From: Pseudomonadota bacterium
Lineage (GTDB): Bacteria; Pseudomonadota; Gammaproteobacteria; Burkholderiales; Burkholderiaceae_C
DNA length: 64,000 nucleotides
Direction of reading: 5' to 3'
Assembly: GCA_018241225.1 (NCBI GenBank)
Contig: JAFEEG010000019.1
Span: 310,001-374,000, forward strand
Positions 45,707-55,639 of this stretch are shown here, in pieces. The notes under the pieces were generated by a model, which had not been told where the DNA came from, did no database searches, and worked only from the letters and a program-made list of their open reading frames with translations. Position 1 is the stretch's first letter, and every line of letters begins with the position of its first letter. The translations under genes were made by a program, and so were the position numbers.

Positions 45707-46660
45707 ATGGTCACCAAGAAACCCAAGGGACTGGGCCGCGGCCTGGAGGCATTGCTCGGGCCGGCCACCGGCGCCACCGACATCGACACGCCGGAAGAGG
45801 GAGCCGCCGCCAGCAAGGCGCCAGCCAACCCCAGCACCTTGGCGCTCGACCGCATGGTGGCCGGCGTCTACCAGCCGCGCACGCGCATGGACGAAGGCGC
45901 GCTGTACGAATTGGCTGAGAGCATCAAGGCGCAGGGCATCATGCAGCCCATTCTCGTGCGCCGGCTCGATGACGAATCGGCGCGCGCCAAGAACGCCGAG
46001 TTCGAAATCATCGCAGGCGAACGCCGCTTCCGTGCGGCCAGGCTGGCCGGCCTGGCCGAAGTGCCGGTGCTGGTGCGCGACGTGCCCAACGAGGCCGCCG
46101 CGGCGATGTCGCTCATCGAGAACATCCAGCGCGAAGACCTCAATCCGCTGGAAGAAGCACAGGGCCTGCAACGCCTGACCAGCGAATTCGGCCTGACGCA
46201 CGAGCAGGCCGCGCAGGCCGTGGGCCGCTCGCGCAGCGCCGCCAGCAACCTGCTGCGCCTGCTCAACCTGGCCGCGCCGGCGCAGGAGATGCTCATGGCG
46301 GGCGACATCGACATGGGCCATGCCCGCGCGCTGCTTTCGCTGGACAAGGCCACGCAGATCACTGCCGCCAACCAGATCGCCGCCAAGAAGATGTCGGTGC
46401 GCGAGGCCGAGGCGCTGGTCAAGCGCCTGTCTGCCGAATTCAGCCTCAAGGCCTCGCCGCGTGCCGTTGCCGAAAAGTCGCGCGACGTGCTGCGCCTGGA
46501 AGAAGAACTGGCCGACCTGCTGACCGCCGAGGTCGAGGTGCGCGTGAAAAAGCGCAGCCGTCGCAATGGCAAGGTGGAGGAGAGCGGTGAACTTGCCATC
46601 CATTTCGGCTCCATCGAGGCTCTCAACGGCCTGATCGACCAGATCCGTCGAACGGCATAA
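45707..46660 (+). CDS. parB: Chromosome-partitioning protein ParB (Spo0J)
   Basis: 317 residues. N-terminal motif KPKGLGRGLEALLG (ParA-interacting), ParB/Srx CTPase domain with GIMQPILVRR, IIAGERRFRAARLAG and SLIENIQREDLNPLEEAQ, the helix-turn-helix (THEQAAQAVGRSRSAASNLLRLL) and a C-terminal dimerisation region. It loads on parS and spreads as a CTP-dependent clamp. ATG 45707 lies 11 bases after the hydrolase stop; a longer frame within the hydrolase gene is rejected. Confidence 0.96.
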   Translation: MVTKKPKGLGRGLEALLGPATGATDIDTPEEGAAASKAPANPSTLALDRMVAGVYQPRTRMDEGALYELAESIKAQGIMQPILVRRLDDESARAKNAEFEIIAGERRFRAARLAGLAEVPVLVRDVPNEAAAAMSLIENIQREDLNPLEEAQGLQRLTSEFGLTHEQAAQAVGRSRSAASNLLRLLNLAAPAQEMLMAGDIDMGHARALLSLDKATQITAANQIAAKKMSVREAEALVKRLSAEFSLKASPRAVAEKSRDVLRLEEELADLLTAEVEVRVKKRSRRNGKVEESGELAIHFGSIEALNGLIDQIRRTA

Positions 46661-46806
46661 ATGTCACGTCGGTGCGGCGCACCGATGGCCTAGGTATAGC
46701 GCCTGCGACCGGCGCTAGCCTGGACGCATGGGAAATAGGCACCCCTAAAGCCTATCTGTAGCCTCTTGAAGCATCAACAACATGATGTTTCGTTGGAGGA
46801 GTTCTC

Positions 46807-47706
46807 ATGCGTACGCTCACCAAATTGCCGCTTGTCATCGGCATCGGCGCGCTTCTTTCGCTGCTTGCGGGCTGCGAAACCACCGACATGCAAATGGGCA
46901 GCGCCGCGGCCAAGACCACGGCCACCGGCAGCGCCGCGGGCGCGGCGACCGACAACGCCAGCACGCAGCTCGAACGCTGCGCATCGCCCATGGGCACCGT
47001 GTCGCTCATCGAGAACCAGCAGGCGGGCTGGTACACCATCCTGCGCAATGAATACCGGCTGCCACCCACGTCCAACTTGCTGCGCCTGCTGATCCAGCAG
47101 TCCAACTGCTTCGTCGTCGTGGAACGCGGCGCCGCCGGCATGAACGCGATGAGCCGCGAGCGCCAGTTGGCGGCCTCGGGCGAGATGCGCCAGGGCAGCA
47201 ACTTCGGCACGGGGCAGATGGTGGCGTCCGACTACGGCATGTCTCCCGAGATCGTGTTCAGCAACAGCAATGCGGGTGGTGCCGGCGCCGCACTGGGTGG
47301 CCTCGTGGGCGGTCGATACAGTGGTGTCGCCTCGGCGCTGGGCGGCAGCGTTCAGACTAAGGAAGCGGCTGCGATGCTCACGCTCATCGACAACCGCTCG
47401 GGGGTGCAGGTGGCCGCGTCTGAGGGCAGTGCGTCCAAGACCGATTTCGGCGCCTTCGGTGCGGCCTTTGGCAGCAGCGCGGCCGGCGGCATTGGCGGCT
47501 ACACCAACACAGCCCAGGGCAAGGTGATTGCCGCGGCCTTCATGGACGCCTACAACCAGATGGTGCGCTCGCTGCGCCAGTACAGGGCGCAGACGGTGCA
47601 GGGGCAGGGGCTCGGTGGCGGCGGGCGCCTGAGCGTGGATGGCGCTGCGGCGCCTTCGCAGACCTCGGCACCCGGCGCGGCGAAGAAGACAAACACCAAG
47701 AAATAG
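46807..47706 (+). CDS. CsgG/HfaB-family lipoprotein
   Basis: 299 residues. Signal peptide with lipobox LAGC (Cys23). The CsgG-like core is visible in CASPMGTVSLIENQ, YTILRNEYRLPPTSNLLRLLIQQSNCFVVVERG and the later GVQVAASEGSASKTDFG with AFMDAYNQMVRSLR. CsgG forms the outer-membrane pore for curli, but most homologues outside curli operons have other or unknown envelope roles; no csgA/csgB is nearby. The C-terminal tail is Gly/Ala/Ser-rich with KK at the end. GGAGGAG lies upstream of ATG 46807. Confidence 0.8.
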   Translation: MRTLTKLPLVIGIGALLSLLAGCETTDMQMGSAAAKTTATGSAAGAATDNASTQLERCASPMGTVSLIENQQAGWYTILRNEYRLPPTSNLLRLLIQQSNCFVVVERGAAGMNAMSRERQLAASGEMRQGSNFGTGQMVASDYGMSPEIVFSNSNAGGAGAALGGLVGGRYSGVASALGGSVQTKEAAAMLTLIDNRSGVQVAASEGSASKTDFGAFGAAFGSSAAGGIGGYTNTAQGKVIAAAFMDAYNQMVRSLRQYRAQTVQGQGLGGGGRLSVDGAAAPSQTSAPGAAKKTNTKK

Positions 47707-47718
47707 CGGGCGCGCAGG

Positions 47719-48405
47719 CTAGCGTCCGGCTGCTTCGGCGTCGGCTTCGCGCAGGTTGCGGATGGTCGTTGACAGGTGGCCGATCATGGCATTGCGGGCA
47801 GCTTGGCCGTCGCGGGCCACGAGCGCATCGACCACCTTGCCGTGTTCGCCCACAGCGGCCTCTCGCCGCTGCTGCTTTCTGGACGACCGGTACCTGGCCA
47901 GGTAGAGCTGGTCATCGATGGACTTGTGCAAGAGCGCCAGCTTGGGGTTGCGGCTGGCCGCCACGATTGCGCGATGGAAGGCGATGTTGGTGTCGAAGTA
48001 CTTGAAGTCGCTCTCGTCCCCGACCATCGTGCCCATCTTCTCGTGGAACTGCGCAGTCTGGCGCAGTTCGGCATCCGTTGCATTCTCGGCGGCCAGCTCT
48101 GCCGCCAGTCCCTCGAGGGCGCCAAGCACCTGCACCAAGTTCACAACCGTCTCGATGTTGGGGTTGGCAATGGAATGGCGCCCGGTGTCACTCGAGTCGA
48201 TCAGGCCTTCATTGATCAAGGTACGGATCGCCTCGCGTGCCGGGGTACGCGAGATGCCCAGCAGGGCGCAGATTTCGCGCTCGGTGACGACGCTGCCCGG
48301 CGCCAGGGTGGTGCGCAGAATAAGCTTGCGAAGCGCCGCCGCGCCCTGTTCTGCAAGAGACAACTTGCTCAGCTGAATAGGGCGAGGCATCCGGTTCGTC
48401 GTCAT
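47719..48405 (-). CDS. GntR-family regulator, FadR/FCD subfamily
   Basis: 228 residues. N-terminal winged helix (ICALLGISRTPAREAIRTLINEGLI) and a C-terminal FCD domain with metal-binding His (FHEKMG, NIAFHRAIVAASRN, GHLS). It probably represses a catabolic or uptake gene and senses an organic acid. A palindrome GGTATACC at 48900-48907 upstream of the neighbouring gene fragment is a possible operator. It lies next to a truncated sugar-binding-protein fragment, suggesting its former target was lost. Confidence 0.85.
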   Translation of the reverse strand: MTTNRMPRPIQLSKLSLAEQGAAALRKLILRTTLAPGSVVTEREICALLGISRTPAREAIRTLINEGLIDSSDTGRHSIANPNIETVVNLVQVLGALEGLAAELAAENATDAELRQTAQFHEKMGTMVGDESDFKYFDTNIAFHRAIVAASRNPKLALLHKSIDDQLYLARYRSSRKQQRREAAVGEHGKVVDALVARDGQAARNAMIGHLSTTIRNLREADAEAAGR

Positions 48406-48494
48406 TCGAATGGCGTTGGCACGGGGAGGGTGAGGTTCGGGGCGAGTCTAGCTCGCCAGGCACCTCGGCCAGCGCTGCACGGGGGGCGTCTCGA

Positions 48495-48845
48495 TCACAT
48501 CTTGCCAACGCCCCAGATCGCCCGGTAGGCATCGCGGTAGCCGTCGTCGGGGTCGAAGCGATTCCTGGCGCCGCCGTCCTGCTGGATGTTCGACGCGGTC
48601 ACCACATGCAGCGGCGAGTTGTAGCCTGACCAGGGCTGCCCGGCAAAAGCGCGGTTCATTTCGTCGACCATCTGCCAGCCGTGCAGGTTGAGCGGCTCCG
48701 CCACCGTCACGGCCTGGAACTGGGCGGTGCGGATGCGCTGATAGGCCGCCTCCGACCCGTCGCCCGCGGCCACGCTCTTGGGCGCTCCATTGCCCGCAAT
48801 GCCTGCCGCCGCCAGCGAAGGGCCCATGAAGTCGAAGTGCTCGGA
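48495..48845 (-). pseudogene. 5'-truncated periplasmic sugar-binding protein (ABC transporter) fragment
   Basis: Open frame of 116 codons after an in-frame TGA at 48846-48848. The text EHFDFMGPSLAAAGIAGNGAP, VAEPLNLHGWQMVDEMNRA, and SPLHVVTASNI is the last third of a Peripla_BP_4-type sugar-binding protein (RbsB-like), whose usual length is about 320-350 residues. Two-thirds of the gene, its signal peptide and the start are missing. Translation could restart at an internal ATG (48827, 110 residues), but it would lack half the ligand site. It is a remnant of a sugar ABC system once linked to the GntR regulator. Confidence 0.7.
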
Positions 48846-48899
48846 TCATCGCGTTCTACTCCCTGAAAGGCCGCTTTGCGGCTCTGCAGGAAAGAATAC

Positions 48900-48907
48900 G
48901 GTATACC
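48900..48907. promoter_or_regulatory. Candidate GntR operator palindrome
   Basis: GGTATACC, a perfect 8-bp palindrome in TACGGTATACCAAAT. GntR/FCD regulators typically bind palindromes of the TNGTNNNACNA or ATNGTATACNAT form. Position between the sugar-binding fragment and the dehydrogenase terminator. Confidence 0.3.
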
Positions 48908-48963
48908 AAATCAGCCGATATTAGGGAGACTACCTAACACCGGCTCGGTGCGCTTGTGTGAGC

Positions 48964-48992
48964 AAAAAAAACGCGCCGCATGGAGCGGCGCG
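48964..48992 (-). terminator. Rho-independent terminator of the FAD-linked dehydrogenase
   Basis: Stem CGCGCCGC (48972-48979) and GCGGCGCG (48985-48992), loop ATGGA, preceded on the plus strand by eight A residues, which on the minus strand is hairpin then TTTTTTT. It lies 25 bases past the dehydrogenase stop. Confidence 0.92.
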
Positions 48993-49016
48993 CTGTCAGG
49001 CCAGAGGCAGCCCGAT

Positions 49017-50441
49017 CTAGATGCTGAAGATCTTCCCGGGATTCATGATGTTCTTCGGGTCCAGCGCACGCTTGATGGTGCGCATCATGTCCACGGCGCC
49101 AACGCCGGCCTCGTCTACCAGGAAGCCCATCTTGTGCAGGCCCACGCCGTGCTCGCCGGTGCAGGTGCCTTCCAGCGCGAGCGCGCGGGCGACCAGCGCG
49201 TGGTTGAGCTCCTCGGCCTTCACGCGTTCTTGCGGCGCATTGGGGTCCAGCAGATAGCCGAAGTGGAAATTGCCGTCACCCACGTGGCCCACCAGGAAGT
49301 AGGGGATGCCGCTTGCGTCCGCTTCCTTCACCGAGTCGAGCAGGCAATCCGCAAGACGCGAGATCGGCACGCAGGTGTCGGTGGATATCACGCGGCAGCC
49401 CGGGCGCGATTGCACCGCCGCAAAGTAGGCGTTGTGCCGCGCCGTCCACAGGCGCGTGCGCTCCTCGGGCGTGCTGGCCCACTCGAAGGCCTTGCCGCCG
49501 TGTTCGCTGGCAAGTTCCTGCACCGTCTCGGCCTGTTCCTTCACGCCGGCGGGCGAACCGTGGAACTCCATCAGCAGCATCGGCTCTTCGCGCAGGCCCA
49601 GCTTGGAGTGGGCGTTGACCATGCGCACCGTGTGCTGGTCGATCAGCTCCACACGCGCAATCGGCACGCCCAGCTGGATGATCTGGATGGTGGTGCGAAC
49701 TGCATCCTCGATGCTCGGGAACGAGCAGATCGCGGCAGACACGGCCTCGGGCAGCGGGTAGATTCGCAGCGTGACCTCGGTGATCACGCCCAGCGTGCCT
49801 TCGCTTCCCACCAGCAGGCGCGTGAGGTCGTAGCCGGCCGAGCTTTTCTTTGCACGCGTGCCGGTGCGAATCACCTCGCCGCTGGCCGTCACCACTTCCA
49901 GCGCCAGCACGTTCTCGCGCATGGTGCCGTAGCGCACCGCGTTCGTGCCGCTGGCGCGCGTGGCCGTCATGCCGCCGATGGAGGCGTCCGCGCCCGGGTC
50001 GATGGGGAAGAACAGGCCCGTGCTCTTGATCTCGTCGTTGAGCTGCTTGCGCGTGACGCCCGGCTGCACCGTCACCGTGAGGTCGTCCGCGTTGATCGAC
50101 ACCACGCGGTTCATGCGCGAGACGTCGATGCTGATGCCGCCCTGCACGGCCAGCAGGTGGCCTTCGAGCGATGAACCCACGCCAAAGGGAATGACCGGCA
50201 CTGCGAACTGGCTGGCCAGCTTTACAGCATCGGCCACGTCCTGCGTGCTTTGCGCAAACACCACGGCGGCCGGCGGCGGAATGTCGAAGGAAGATTCGTC
50301 GCGGCCATGCTGGGTGCGCACGGCCATCGCGGTCGACAGTTGCTGGCCGAAGCGCGTCTTCAGTGCTTCGAGCAGCGCATCGGGCACTTCGCGCTGGTGG
50401 ATTTCGGGCACCAGGTGGTTGACGGCGGTGGGGGCGTTCAT
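49017..50441 (-). CDS. FAD-linked oxidase, D-lactate dehydrogenase (cytochrome)/GlcD type
   Basis: 474 residues. FAD-binding type 4 (PCMH) domain with PFGVGSSLEGHLL and PGADASIGGMTATRASGTNAVRYG; C-terminal FAD oxidase domain with GHVGDGNFHFGYL and CTGEHGVGLHKMGF (flavin/substrate His). These match D-lactate or 2-hydroxyacid dehydrogenases that pass electrons to cytochrome c or the quinone pool. No signal peptide is seen. Monocistronic with a strong terminator; transcribed divergently from the aromatic-CoA operon. Confidence 0.9.
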   Translation of the reverse strand: MNAPTAVNHLVPEIHQREVPDALLEALKTRFGQQLSTAMAVRTQHGRDESSFDIPPPAAVVFAQSTQDVADAVKLASQFAVPVIPFGVGSSLEGHLLAVQGGISIDVSRMNRVVSINADDLTVTVQPGVTRKQLNDEIKSTGLFFPIDPGADASIGGMTATRASGTNAVRYGTMRENVLALEVVTASGEVIRTGTRAKKSSAGYDLTRLLVGSEGTLGVITEVTLRIYPLPEAVSAAICSFPSIEDAVRTTIQIIQLGVPIARVELIDQHTVRMVNAHSKLGLREEPMLLMEFHGSPAGVKEQAETVQELASEHGGKAFEWASTPEERTRLWTARHNAYFAAVQSRPGCRVISTDTCVPISRLADCLLDSVKEADASGIPYFLVGHVGDGNFHFGYLLDPNAPQERVKAEELNHALVARALALEGTCTGEHGVGLHKMGFLVDEAGVGAVDMMRTIKRALDPKNIMNPGKIFSI

Positions 50442-50573
50442 GGGGCGTGTCTCCGTGGGGCGGGCGCCATGAATCGGCGCCGGTCTTTCATTCTACGAAT
50501 GCAAACGCGATGTGGCAGACCGTCAAACCCTGTCACAGGTTGGGGCTGGCGTCCAAAAAGGAAAGTCGATAGA

Positions 50574-50590
50574 ATAGTTTAGAACTGAAT
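50574..50590 (+). promoter_or_regulatory. Candidate MarR operator before the aromatic-CoA operon
   Basis: ATAGTT-TAG-AACTGAAT, an imperfect palindrome around AGTT-TAG-AACT, 70 bases upstream of the monooxygenase ATG. MarR regulators of aryl-CoA pathways often bind ATAGTT/AACTAT-type dyads. The flanking TAGAAT (50570-50575) could be a -10 element that it would cover. Confidence 0.35.
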
Positions 50591-50659
50591 GATTTAACCC
50601 TAACCATCCGTGCGGCGACTCTGCGCAGGCGCCCGCGGCTTCGAGCAACTGGAGAAGCG

Positions 50660-53017
50660 ATGAACATCGTCTGCATTGGCGGCGGTCCGGCCGGCCTGTA
50701 TTTCGCCCTGTTGATGAAGCAGCAGGACCCCTCGCACGAAATCACCGTAGTGGAGCGAAACCGCCCCTACGACACCTTCGGCTGGGGCGTGGTCTTCTCC
50801 GACCAGACGCTGGGCAACCTGAAGCAGGCCGACCCGGTCAGCGCGCACCAGATCCTGGACGCCTTCAACCACTGGGACGACATCGAGGTCAACATCCGCG
50901 GCCACAAGACCCTGTCGGGCGGCCACGGCTTCTGCGGCATCGGGCGCAAGCGCCTGCTCAACATCCTGCAAAAGCGCTGCGAAGAGGTGGGTGTCAAGCT
51001 GGTGTTCGAAACGGACGTGCAGGACGACACCCAGTACCCCGAGGCCGACCTGATCATTGCCAGCGACGGCCTGAACAGCCGGGTGCGCACCAAGTACGCC
51101 GCCCAGTACGAACCGGACATCGACCTGCGCGACTGCCGCTTCGTGTGGCTGGGCACCACCAAGCTCTTCGATGCCTTCACCTTCGCCTTTGAAGAAACCG
51201 AGCACGGCTGGTTCCAGGCGCACGCCTATCGCTTCGACGACACGCACTCCACCTTCATCGTGGAAACGCCGCAGGCCGTGTGGGAGCGCGCCGGCCTGGA
51301 CAAGATGGAGAAGGAAGAGGCCATTGCCTTTTGCGAGAAGCTCTTCGCCAAGTACCTGGACGGCAACCCGCTCATCTCCAACGCGACGCACCTGCGCGGC
51401 TCTGCGCAGTGGATCCGCTTCCCGCGCGTGGTGTGCAAGCGCTGGGTGCATCACAACGGCAACGCCCCGGTGGTGCTGATGGGCGACGCAGCCCACACCG
51501 CGCACTTTTCCATCGGCTCGGGTACCAAGCTGGCGCTGGAAGACGCCATCGAGCTGGCGCGCTGCATCGGCAAGACGCCCGACGACCTGCAGGCGGCCCT
51601 GCAGCACTACGAGGAAGTGCGCAGCGTCGAGGTGCTGCGCATTCAGAACGCCGCGCGCAATTCCACCGAGTGGTTCGAGCATGTCGACCGCTACGTGAAC
51701 CTGCCGCCCGAGCAGTTTGCCTATTCGCTGCTCACCCGCAGCCAGCGCATCAGCCACGAGAACCTGCGCCTGCGCGACAAGCACTACGTGGAAGATTTCG
51801 AGGACTGGCTGGCCAATAAGGCCGGCACCCACCGAGGCAGCACGCAGCAGGCGGTGCCGCCCATGTTCACCCCGTTCAAGGTGCGCGGCGTCACGCTGAA
51901 GAACCGCGTGGTGGTCTCACCCATGGCGCAGTACTCGTGCGATGACGGCATGCCCGCCGACTACCACCTGGTGCACCTGGGCGCGCGCGCCATGGGCGGC
52001 GCCGGCCTGGTGATGGCCGAGATGACCTGCACCTCGCCCGACGCCCGCATCACCCCCGGGTGCCCCGGCCTGTGGAACGAGGCGCAGCGCGATGGCTGGA
52101 AGCGCATCGTCGCTTTCGTGCATTCGCAAAGCGACGCCAAGATGGGCATGCAGATCGGCCATGCGGGCGCCAAGGGCTCCACGCGCCTGGCCTGGGAAGG
52201 CATCGACCAGCCGCTGGAATCTGGCAACTGGCCGCTCGTCTCGGCCTCGCCCCAGCAATACCTGGACGGCGTGAGCGACTGGTCACGCGCCATGACCCGT
52301 GAAGACATGGACCGCGTGAAGGAAGACTTCGTGCGCTCCGCCCGCTTTGCGGCGCAGGCCGGCTTCGACTGGCTGGAGCTGCACTGCGCGCACGGCTATC
52401 TGCTGTCGTCCTTCATCTCGCCGCTGACCAACCACCGCACCGACGAATACGGCGGCTCGCTGGCCAACCGCCTGCGCTACCCGCTGGAGGTGTTCGATGC
52501 CGTGCGCGAAGTGTGGCCGCAGAACCTGCCGATGTCGGTGCGCATCTCAGCGCACGACTGGGTGGAAGGCGGCATCACGCCCGACGACGCGGTGCAGATC
52601 GCGCAGGCCTTCAAGCAAGCCGGCGCCGACCTCATCGACTGCTCTTCGGGCCAGGTGAGCAAGAAGGAACAGCCCGTGTTCGGCCGCATGTTCCAGACGC
52701 CCTTTGCCGACCGCGTGCGCAACGAGGCAGGCATTGCCACCATCGCGGTGGGCGCCATCTCGGAAGCCGACCACGTCAACAGCATCATTGCCGCCGGCCG
52801 TGCCGACCTGTGCGCCGTGGCGCGGCCGCACCTGGCCAATCCGGCCTGGACACTCATGGAATCGGCCAAGATCGGTTATCCGGACATCGCCTGGCCCAAG
52901 CAATACCGCGCGGCCAAGATGCAGCTGGAGCGCAACCTCGAGCGCGAGCGCGCGGCGGCCGCACAGGCGGCCGGTGCCTCGCCGCTGGAGCAGGCCAACC
53001 GCGCGCTCGGCGTGTGA
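50660..53017 (+). CDS. Fused FAD monooxygenase/Old Yellow Enzyme-type reductase acting on an aromatic acyl-CoA
   Basis: 785 residues. Residues 1-395 are an aromatic FAD hydroxylase ([36 protein letters not shown]), residues 400-785 an OYE-type FMN reductase ([36 protein letters not shown], split by function). This fusion is known as 2-aminobenzoyl-CoA monooxygenase/reductase of Azoarcus evansii, and is also annotated as bifunctional salicylyl-CoA 5-hydroxylase/oxidoreductase; it hydroxylates and then reduces the ring of the CoA thioester. It heads an operon with MarR, crotonase, acyl-CoA dehydrogenase and RidA. No CoA ligase is present in the window, so the exact substrate stays open. Gene ends 27 bases before marR. 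Confidence 0.88.
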   Translation: MNIVCIGGGPAGLYFALLMKQQDPSHEITVVERNRPYDTFGWGVVFSDQTLGNLKQADPVSAHQILDAFNHWDDIEVNIRGHKTLSGGHGFCGIGRKRLLNILQKRCEEVGVKLVFETDVQDDTQYPEADLIIASDGLNSRVRTKYAAQYEPDIDLRDCRFVWLGTTKLFDAFTFAFEETEHGWFQAHAYRFDDTHSTFIVETPQAVWERAGLDKMEKEEAIAFCEKLFAKYLDGNPLISNATHLRGSAQWIRFPRVVCKRWVHHNGNAPVVLMGDAAHTAHFSIGSGTKLALEDAIELARCIGKTPDDLQAALQHYEEVRSVEVLRIQNAARNSTEWFEHVDRYVNLPPEQFAYSLLTRSQRISHENLRLRDKHYVEDFEDWLANKAGTHRGSTQQAVPPMFTPFKVRGVTLKNRVVVSPMAQYSCDDGMPADYHLVHLGARAMGGAGLVMAEMTCTSPDARITPGCPGLWNEAQRDGWKRIVAFVHSQSDAKMGMQIGHAGAKGSTRLAWEGIDQPLESGNWPLVSASPQQYLDGVSDWSRAMTREDMDRVKEDFVRSARFAAQAGFDWLELHCAHGYLLSSFISPLTNHRTDEYGGSLANRLRYPLEVFDAVREVWPQNLPMSVRISAHDWVEGGITPDDAVQIAQAFKQAGADLIDCSSGQVSKKEQPVFGRMFQTPFADRVRNEAGIATIAVGAISEADHVNSIIAAGRADLCAVARPHLANPAWTLMESAKIGYPDIAWPKQYRAAKMQLERNLERERAAAAQAAGASPLEQANRALGV

Positions 53018-53044
53018 GCGCAACAGGAGCAAGAGGGGAAGAAC

Positions 53045-53581
53045 ATGAAACAGAACGATCCGTCGCATGAACTGCTGAGCGAGGCCCACCAGCTGGGCCA
53101 CGAAGCGCGCGCCCACAGCGGCGACCACGCGGCGCTCAAGCTGTGGCTGCGCATGCTGGCCACCACCACACAGATCGAGGCCGAGATCCGCAAGCGCCTG
53201 CGCGAGCAGTTCGACATCTCGCTGGCCCGCTTCGACTACATGGCGCAGCTGTACCGCCAGAAGGACGGCATGAAGATGCGTGCGCTGTCCAAGTTCCTGA
53301 TGGTGACCGGCGGCAACGTCACGGGCCTGACCGACGAGCTGCAGCGCGAAGGACTGGTGGCCCGCGAGGCCAGCCCCACCGACCGCCGCGCCTGGATCGT
53401 GCGCCTCACGCCAAAGGGCCGGCGCCTGTTCGAGACCATGGCGCAGGAGCACGAGCAGTGGATTCTCGAGCTCTTCACCGGCATGGACGAAGGCGCGATG
53501 CACCAGGTGCACGCCCACCTCGGCGAACTGCGCGTTCGCCTGCTTCAGAACAACGACCCAGCTTCGCAGGAGAAGGAATGA
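53045..53581 (+). CDS. MarR-family transcriptional regulator
   Basis: 178 residues. Winged helix with [44 protein letters not shown], the MarR DNA-binding helix and wing with the D-x-R motif. It lies inside the operon, between monooxygenase and crotonase genes, and probably represses it until an aryl-CoA ligand binds. GAGGGG precedes ATG 53045; its stop overlaps the crotonase ATG by four bases (53578-53581). Confidence 0.9.
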   Translation: MKQNDPSHELLSEAHQLGHEARAHSGDHAALKLWLRMLATTTQIEAEIRKRLREQFDISLARFDYMAQLYRQKDGMKMRALSKFLMVTGGNVTGLTDELQREGLVAREASPTDRRAWIVRLTPKGRRLFETMAQEHEQWILELFTGMDEGAMHQVHAHLGELRVRLLQNNDPASQEKE

Positions 53582-54453
53582 GCAACACCGATACCGCCAT
53601 CACGCCGCGCGTGGACCCGGCCCTGGCCGCAGGCAACTTCAAGACCGCGGCCGGCTACGAGCCCCAGCACTTCGCCCTGCATGTCGAAGGCGGCGTGGCC
53701 ACCATCACGCTCAACCGCCCCGAGCGCAAGAACCCGCTCACCTTCGATTCGTACGCCGAACTGCGCGACTTCTTCGGCCAGCACCTGAAATACGCGACCG
53801 ACGTGAAGGCCGTGGTGGTTACCGGTGCCGGCGGCAACTTCTGCTCGGGCGGCGACGTGCACGAGATCATCGGCCCGCTGGTGCGCCTGAAGGCGCCCGA
53901 GCTGCTGGCCTTTACCCGCATGACGGGCGACCTGGTCAAAGCCATGCGTGCCTGCCCGCAGCCGATCATCGCGGCGGTGGATGGCGTGTGCGCCGGTGCC
54001 GGCGCCATCGTGGCCATGTCCTCGGACCTGCGCGTGGGCACTGCGCGCAGCAAGACGGCGTTCCTGTTCAACCGCGTGGGCCTGGCGGGCTGCGACATGG
54101 GCGCCTGCGCCATCCTGCCGCGAATCATCGGCCAGGGCCGCGCGAGCGAGCTGCTCTATACCGGTCGCGCCATGGGTGGCGAAGAGGGCGAGCGCTGGGG
54201 CTTCTACAACCGCCTGGTGGCCCCCGAAGACCTGCTGGCCAATGCGCAGGACTGGGCGGCCGAGCTGGCGGCCGGCCCGACCTTTGCCAACGGCATCACT
54301 AAGACCATGCTGCACCAGGAATGGGCCATGACCATCGAGCAGGCCATCGAATCGGAGGCGCAAGCCCAGGCCATCTGCATGCTCACCGAAGACTTCTCGC
54401 GGGCCTATCACGCCTTCGTGGCCAAGCAAAAGCCCAAGTTCGAAGGGAACTGA
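53578..54453 (+). CDS. Enoyl-CoA hydratase/isomerase family protein (crotonase)
   Basis: 291 residues. Crotonase core with [18 protein letters not shown], the oxyanion-hole [11 protein letters not shown] and [22 protein letters not shown], then [24 protein letters not shown]. The usual second catalytic Glu position (G-x-P/C-D-x-G) reads AGCDMGA, with Asp-Met rather than Glu, so hydratase activity is not certain; it may be a ring-opening hydrolase or dehydratase. About 40 extra N-terminal residues precede the core. In the aminobenzoyl-CoA type pathway a crotonase acts after ring reduction. Confidence 0.87.
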   Translation: MSNTDTAITPRVDPALAAGNFKTAAGYEPQHFALHVEGGVATITLNRPERKNPLTFDSYAELRDFFGQHLKYATDVKAVVVTGAGGNFCSGGDVHEIIGPLVRLKAPELLAFTRMTGDLVKAMRACPQPIIAAVDGVCAGAGAIVAMSSDLRVGTARSKTAFLFNRVGLAGCDMGACAILPRIIGQGRASELLYTGRAMGGEEGERWGFYNRLVAPEDLLANAQDWAAELAAGPTFANGITKTMLHQEWAMTIEQAIESEAQAQAICMLTEDFSRAYHAFVAKQKPKFEGN

Positions 54454-54457
54454 TGCC

Positions 54458-55609
54458 ATGAGCGACACCAAGTACCTCGAATGGCCCTTCTTCGAAGAGC
54501 GCCACCGCACACTGGCCCGAGAGCTCGACGCCTGGGCCACGCAGAACGTGCCGCATGCGCACGGGCCCGACGTGGATGCCGAATGCAAGTCGCTGGTGCG
54601 CAAGCTGGGGCAGGGCGGCTGGCTGCGCCATGCGGTGGGTGACAGCATCGACACGCGCGCCATCTGCATCATTCGCGAAACGCTGGCGCGCCATTCGGGC
54701 CTGGCCGATTTCGCCTTTGCCATGCAGGGCCTGGGCTCGGGCGCCATCAGCCTGGCCGGCACGCCCGATCAGCGCGAGCGCTACCTCAAGCGCGTGGAGC
54801 GCGGCGAGGCGATCAGCGCCTTTGCCCTGTCCGAGCCCGAAGCGGGTTCTGACGTCGCGGCCATGCAGTGCAGCGCCAAGGTCGAAGGCGACCATGTGGT
54901 CATCAACGGCGAGAAGACCTGGATTTCCAACGGCGGCATCGCCGACTTCTACGTGCTGTTCGCACGCACCGGCGAGGCGCCGGGTGCGCGCGGCATCTCG
55001 GCCTTCATCGTCGAGGCAGGCACGCCAGGCTTCGAGATTGCCGAGCGCATCAACGTGATTGCGCCGCATCCGCTGGCGCGCCTGCGCTTTACCAACTGCC
55101 GCATTCCGCTCACGCAGCGTGTGGGTGCGGCGGGCGAGGGCTTCAAAGTGGCCATGCGCACGCTGGATGTGTTCCGCACTTCCGTCGCTGCAGCGTCGCT
55201 CGGCTTCGCACGCTGCGCGCTCGATGCCGCCATGGAGCGTGCCACCACGCGCAAGATGTTCAACCAGACGCTGGCCGACTTCCAGATCACGCAGAGCAAG
55301 CTGGCGCAGATGGCGCTGACCATCGACTCGTCGGCATTGCTCATCTACCGCGCCGCCTGGCAGCGGGACCAGGGCCAGAACGTCACGCGTGAAGCGGCCA
55401 TGGCCAAGCTGGCCGCCACCGAGGGCGCGCAGCAGGTCATCGACGCGGCCGTGCAGATGTTCGGCGGCCTGGGCGTGGTAAGCGAGCAGACGGTGGAGCG
55501 GCTGTACCGCGAGATCCGCTCGCTGCGCATCTACGAAGGCGCCTCCGAAGTGCAGCAGCTCATCATCGCGCGCGAAATGCTCAAGGCGCACGTGCCTTCT
55601 GCGCACTGA
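54458..55609 (+). CDS. Acyl-CoA dehydrogenase family protein
   Basis: 383 residues. FAD and substrate motifs: [61 protein letters not shown] and [17 protein letters not shown]; the catalytic base Glu is in the YEGASEVQ segment, as in short-chain acyl-CoA dehydrogenases. It oxidises a CoA thioester to its enoyl form. It starts four bases after the crotonase stop in the aromatic-CoA operon. Confidence 0.9.
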   Translation: MSDTKYLEWPFFEERHRTLARELDAWATQNVPHAHGPDVDAECKSLVRKLGQGGWLRHAVGDSIDTRAICIIRETLARHSGLADFAFAMQGLGSGAISLAGTPDQRERYLKRVERGEAISAFALSEPEAGSDVAAMQCSAKVEGDHVVINGEKTWISNGGIADFYVLFARTGEAPGARGISAFIVEAGTPGFEIAERINVIAPHPLARLRFTNCRIPLTQRVGAAGEGFKVAMRTLDVFRTSVAAASLGFARCALDAAMERATTRKMFNQTLADFQITQSKLAQMALTIDSSALLIYRAAWQRDQGQNVTREAAMAKLAATEGAQQVIDAAVQMFGGLGVVSEQTVERLYREIRSLRIYEGASEVQQLIIAREMLKAHVPSAH

Positions 55610-55639
55610 CAACAACACCCGACAGAACAGGAGACCCCT

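Noticed and set aside
46807-47706. Curli (csg) secretion locus
   Set aside because: The CsgG-like lipoprotein stands alone; no CsgA/B repeats, CsgE or CsgF are near.
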